Assembly: GCA_964529715.1 (NCBI GenBank)
Contig: CAZGXI010000003.1
Location: 1-64,000, forward strand
Source of the DNA: CAZGXI01 sp964529715
GTDB taxonomy: Bacteria; Chloroflexota; Anaerolineae; Aggregatilineales; Ch27
Reading direction: 5' to 3'
Length of the DNA: 64,000 bases
Both the position numbers and the translations under genes were made by a program. Within the stretch, counting starts at the first letter, position 1; the number at the start of each line of letters is the position of its first letter. Shown one piece after another: positions 61,309 through 64,000 of this stretch. The notes beneath the pieces are model-generated. The model made no database searches and was not told the DNA's origin. It saw nothing but the letters and a program-made list of their open reading frames with translations.

Positions 61309-62319
61309 TCAACCGCGTGAATACCCTTCGGCAAACGTATCGATCATCAGCTTCACGTCATCGCCCAGCGGATACAATACCGGACAGGTACAGCCATAGG
61401 CCACATATTCGCGCACTTTGGCTCGCACTTCCTCCGGCGTGCCGGAAGCCGTAATCAACTGCACCACGTCGTCCGGCACCAGCGCCATCGCCCGTTCGAT
61501 CTCTTCCTCAGTAGCGGGCCAGGTGAGCACCTGGGCGATCTCATCCAGAAGTTCCTGGCTAACGCCGCTGGCCTTCATGATGTGCGGTTGCTGGCCCAGA
61601 TACTGCGTGACCAGCTTACGGGCATTGTTAAGCGCGCGCTTGCGGTCGTGATCGACGGAAGCGACGACCAACTGCGGGCGGTCGATGTCTTCTAGCCGTC
61701 GCCCGGCCAGCCTGGTCCCGGCTTCCAGATGGGCAAGCGCCTCCTCATTATAGCGCGGCGACACCAGGTAATTGAGCAACACGCCGTCGGCGATTTCGCC
61801 CGCAAGCGCCATCATCTTGAACCCCGTTGCGCCGATGTAGATCGGCACATTGCGCGGTTCGCGCCGCCCATGCACGATGTCCAGTTCTACACCTTCCAGA
61901 TGGACGAACTCGCCATGAAAAGTCACGTTCTTCATCGCCAGCAAGTCGCGCACGGTCGTAACCACCTCGCGCATTGCTAGCAAGGGCTTGCTGCGGTCGA
62001 TGCCGACATTGCGCGCCAGCGGGTCCCACCACGCCCCGATGCCGCAGATAATCCGGTCGGGGGCCAGATCGTCCAACGTCAGGAAGGTCGCCGCAATCAA
62101 CGCTGCATTGCGCGTCCAGTTGTTAATAACGCCAGAGCCGACCTTGATCCGTTCGGTTGTCGCTGCGAAAGCTGCCATCGGCACAATCGCGTCCCGCACG
62201 AGACGACTTTCGGCCTGCCAGACCGCTTCAAAGCCTTTGCTCTCGGCATATTGCACATAGCGGATCGCATCGGCGAGCGTATGGGCATCCTGCAAGTAAA
62301 GGGCCACTCGATCAGTCAT
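61309..62319 (-). CDS. LLM-class flavin/F420-dependent oxidoreductase
   Basis: The 336-residue luciferase-like TIM barrel shows ESKGFEAVWQAESRLVRDA, the GSGVINNWTRNAA region, CGIGAWWDPLARNVG and VPIYIGATGFKMMALAGEIADGVL. The pattern is that of the Mer/F420-dependent branch of the family. It overlaps cofC by 4 bases (ATGA), and with cofD next to it, F420 is the likely cofactor. The substrate is unknown. It lies between F420 synthesis and the XdhC gene. Confidence 0.88.
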   Translation of the reverse strand: MTDRVALYLQDAHTLADAIRYVQYAESKGFEAVWQAESRLVRDAIVPMAAFAATTERIKVGSGVINNWTRNAALIAATFLTLDDLAPDRIICGIGAWWDPLARNVGIDRSKPLLAMREVVTTVRDLLAMKNVTFHGEFVHLEGVELDIVHGRREPRNVPIYIGATGFKMMALAGEIADGVLLNYLVSPRYNEEALAHLEAGTRLAGRRLEDIDRPQLVVASVDHDRKRALNNARKLVTQYLGQQPHIMKASGVSQELLDEIAQVLTWPATEEEIERAMALVPDDVVQLITASGTPEEVRAKVREYVAYGCTCPVLYPLGDDVKLMIDTFAEGYSRG

Positions 62320-62999
62320 GGCGCATTCTCCTGGTGAGACGTAGGCGCAACCGGAAGCAGTTGCACCGGCGCAAAGTCGGCCAGCGGTTCCATACTGTAT
62401 TTTTTACATAACTCCAGGTAAGCGATCAAATCGTCGGGCGTATCGAGATCAAGCATCAGCCGCTCTGAACGAAAGACATGCAGGGTCGCTGCTGCTTCCT
62501 GCGCCAGTTGCATATGTCTTCCAAAGCTGTTTCCCCCAAAAGCGCAGGGGATCAAGCACGGTGGACGCATCAATAGCGCATTCGTACCTTCGCCACGACG
62601 ATCCGGGGCGATTACTATCGAACGATGGTAGCGTCCCAGGTGGATCATTTCCCTGATGTCATTCATCGTTAACAACGGCAGATCCGCAGGCAGAATCAAA
62701 CTCGCCCTGGCCCCCCAACTGTTGACAACCTGCCCGGCCCGCGCCAGGGCATTGTTCAATTCAGGTGCGCCGCTCTCTTGCACTGTTCGCGCACCTTCCT
62801 GCCGGGCAATCACCAGAGCGCGGTTATCGCGGCTGACCACCAAGACACCCGTGATCTCTGAACAGGCAACCAACAGCGAGACCGTCCGGCGCAGCATGGC
62901 CGCCGCCAGATGTTCACGCACTTCCGGGGGTAAAGCCACCGCCAGGCGGCTCTTGGCGCGGTTGAACGGTTTTATAGGAACAATAGCCCATGTGCTCAA
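62316..62999 (-). CDS. cofC: 2-phospho-L-lactate guanylyltransferase
   Basis: The TTG start at 62999 or 63002 is supported by AGGAG just upstream; the TTG at 63020 lies before that site. About 227 residues. CofC activates 2-phospholactate (or phosphoenolpyruvate) with GTP in F420 synthesis. Motifs: VPIKPFNRAKSRLA, the pyrophosphorylase core, LILPADLPLLTMNDI with the metal-binding Asp, and IAPDRRGEGTNALLMRPP. It overlaps cofD upstream and LLM downstream by 4 bases. Confidence 0.93.
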   Translation of the reverse strand: MSTWAIVPIKPFNRAKSRLAVALPPEVREHLAAAMLRRTVSLLVACSEITGVLVVSRDNRALVIARQEGARTVQESGAPELNNALARAGQVVNSWGARASLILPADLPLLTMNDIREMIHLGRYHRSIVIAPDRRGEGTNALLMRPPCLIPCAFGGNSFGRHMQLAQEAAATLHVFRSERLMLDLDTPDDLIAYLELCKKYSMEPLADFAPVQLLPVAPTSHQENAP

Positions 63000-63937
63000 C
63001 AAAGGCTCTCCTCGGTCCAACGGAGGATTTCACGGGCCAGCCGGAGCTTATCGCCATCGTTTTGCATGACCGTATCCGTTACCAATACCCGACACGGAAA
63101 ATCTTGGTCCGAGAAACCATCCCTGTCCCGCACATCCAACACAAATCCATCCAATAGATCGCCGTAGTAACGGACAACAGCTAACGGCGAAACATCCCAA
63201 CCGAGTTCGGCCATCAATTTGGCTGCCGGCCCTTTAAGCGCCTGCCCGGCCACAATGGGGCTGACGGCCACACAGGGTTTTTGCCGCAGCGCCGCCCGCA
63301 CACCGGATAAGGTCAGGATTGGAGCAACCGACAACAACGGATTCGATGGACAGATCACCACAACATCTGCCGCCGCCAGCGCCGCCATCACTTCCGGCGT
63401 CGGCGGCGCAGACTCGGCCCCGACATATTCAATGCGCTCAACGACGGGCTGCCAGCGATAGCGGACGAAATACTCCTGAAATTCCAGACGGCCTTGTTCC
63501 CGCGTGTACACGATGGTGCGGACCGGCGCATCTGTCATAGGCAAGAGGGCACTTTGAACCCCCAATGCCTCCGTCAACCGTCGCGTGACCTGGGTTAGCG
63601 TTTGCCCCTGCGCCAGCCATGCCGCACGCAGCAGATGCGTTGCCAGGTCACGGTCGCCCAGGCGGAACCAGGGCGCCTCGCCATAGCGGGCGAGCATGTC
63701 CAGCATATGGGTGGTGTCGCCAGCTACGCCCCACCCGGTTTCAGGATTGGCAACTCCGGCCAGCGTATACATGACCGTGTCCAGGTCCGGCGAGATAGGC
63801 AGCCCATAGTACACAAAATCGTCAGCCGTGTTGATGATCACGGTTAACTGTTCAGGGCGCAGGATGCGCAATAACCCCAGCGCCAGTTTGGCCCCGCCCA
63901 CGCCGCCCGCCAAGGCGACGACATGTTCTAACGCCAT
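62996..63937 (-). CDS. cofD: 2-phospho-L-lactate transferase
   Basis: The 313-residue enzyme joins Fo with the activated phospholactate to give F420-0. Motifs: VVALAGGVGGAKLALGL, INTADDFVYYGLPISPDLDTVMYTLAG, GWGVAGDT, FQEYFVRYRW, and ICPSNPLLSVAPIL. All expected blocks are present. It is the first gene of the cofD-cofC-LLM-xdhC set. Only 63 bases precede it in the window; no promoter was identified there. Confidence 0.95.
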   Translation of the reverse strand: MALEHVVALAGGVGGAKLALGLLRILRPEQLTVIINTADDFVYYGLPISPDLDTVMYTLAGVANPETGWGVAGDTTHMLDMLARYGEAPWFRLGDRDLATHLLRAAWLAQGQTLTQVTRRLTEALGVQSALLPMTDAPVRTIVYTREQGRLEFQEYFVRYRWQPVVERIEYVGAESAPPTPEVMAALAAADVVVICPSNPLLSVAPILTLSGVRAALRQKPCVAVSPIVAGQALKGPAAKLMAELGWDVSPLAVVRYYGDLLDGFVLDVRDRDGFSDQDFPCRVLVTDTVMQNDGDKLRLAREILRWTEESLC

Positions 63938-64000
63938 ACCACCCTTGTCTCCAACGGCGCGCGGGTCTTTTGTGGGGCTTCCGCCGGGTATCCCAGTGTG

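Overview
The window is a bacterial chromosomal segment, most likely from a Chloroflexota (Anaerolineae-like) genome. This is an inference from gene content, because no rRNA or tRNA gene is visible. The clues are F420 biosynthesis genes (cofC, cofD) beside a luciferase-like oxidoreductase, a type 2 isopentenyl-diphosphate isomerase, an archaeal-type phosphoglycerate mutase, several Ser/Thr kinases including one carrying a PQQ-like propeller, Thr/Pro-rich lipoproteins, and a LexA-type operator of the GAAC-N4-GTTC class. A run of exactly 100 N at 3085-3184 marks a scaffold gap, so this is an assembled draft or metagenome bin.

Layout. 1-2100: a small accessory patch with an autoregulated LexA-like DNA-binding protein, an unknown gene and an IS110-family transposase with a structured non-coding flank. 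2130-14852: surface glycan and envelope genes, namely a repeat-rich SGNH-like lipoprotein, a G5/TolB-propeller lipoprotein, a pseudo-glycosidase fused to an O-antigen-ligase-like membrane domain, a macrodomain protein, a UDP-xylose-synthase-like SDR, a second ligase-like protein, GtrA, a receiver protein and a GT4 glycosyltransferase. 14908-17566: small metabolic genes and a Mg-chelatase-like AAA ATPase. 17622-21306: acyl carrier protein, IPP isomerase, prenyl diphosphate synthase and HemW.

21470-35858: a phospho-signalling and chaperone island holding a kinase-propeller, PP2C, DnaJ-VWA, zinc-ribbon-FHA, an OmpR-type regulator, a Ras-like GTPase and Hsp20. After pyrG come a roadblock protein, MoxR, DUF58, TPR and membrane proteins. 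35927-43967: central glycolysis (apgM, membrane-anchored YvcK-like protein, gap, pgk, tpiA) with a second Ser/Thr kinase. 44001-51294: a degenerate M50-like membrane protein, a MraY/WecA-like protein lacking one metal-binding Asp, upp, ruvB, a DUF2905-like protein, queA, purine nucleoside phosphorylase and a membrane protein.

51396-63937, all on the minus strand: a molybdenum-hydroxylase locus. It encodes a YqeC-MocA fusion, YqeB, an XDH/CODH-type large subunit, an FAD-[2Fe-2S] fusion, XdhC and an unknown protein with a nucleoside-phosphorylase-like motif, followed by cofD-cofC-LLM. YqeB, YqeC and MocA are known partners of selenium-dependent molybdenum hydroxylases, so this run looks like a complete maturation-plus-enzyme set, possibly for purine oxidation.

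Two related copies of a palindromic MITE-like element (41089-41168 and 60269-60454) sit downstream of pgk and upstream of the metallophosphoesterase gene. Several good sigma-70-like promoters and rho-independent terminators could be read directly, and they divide the window into transcription units. All functional calls come from reading the sequence and family knowledge; no database search was run.
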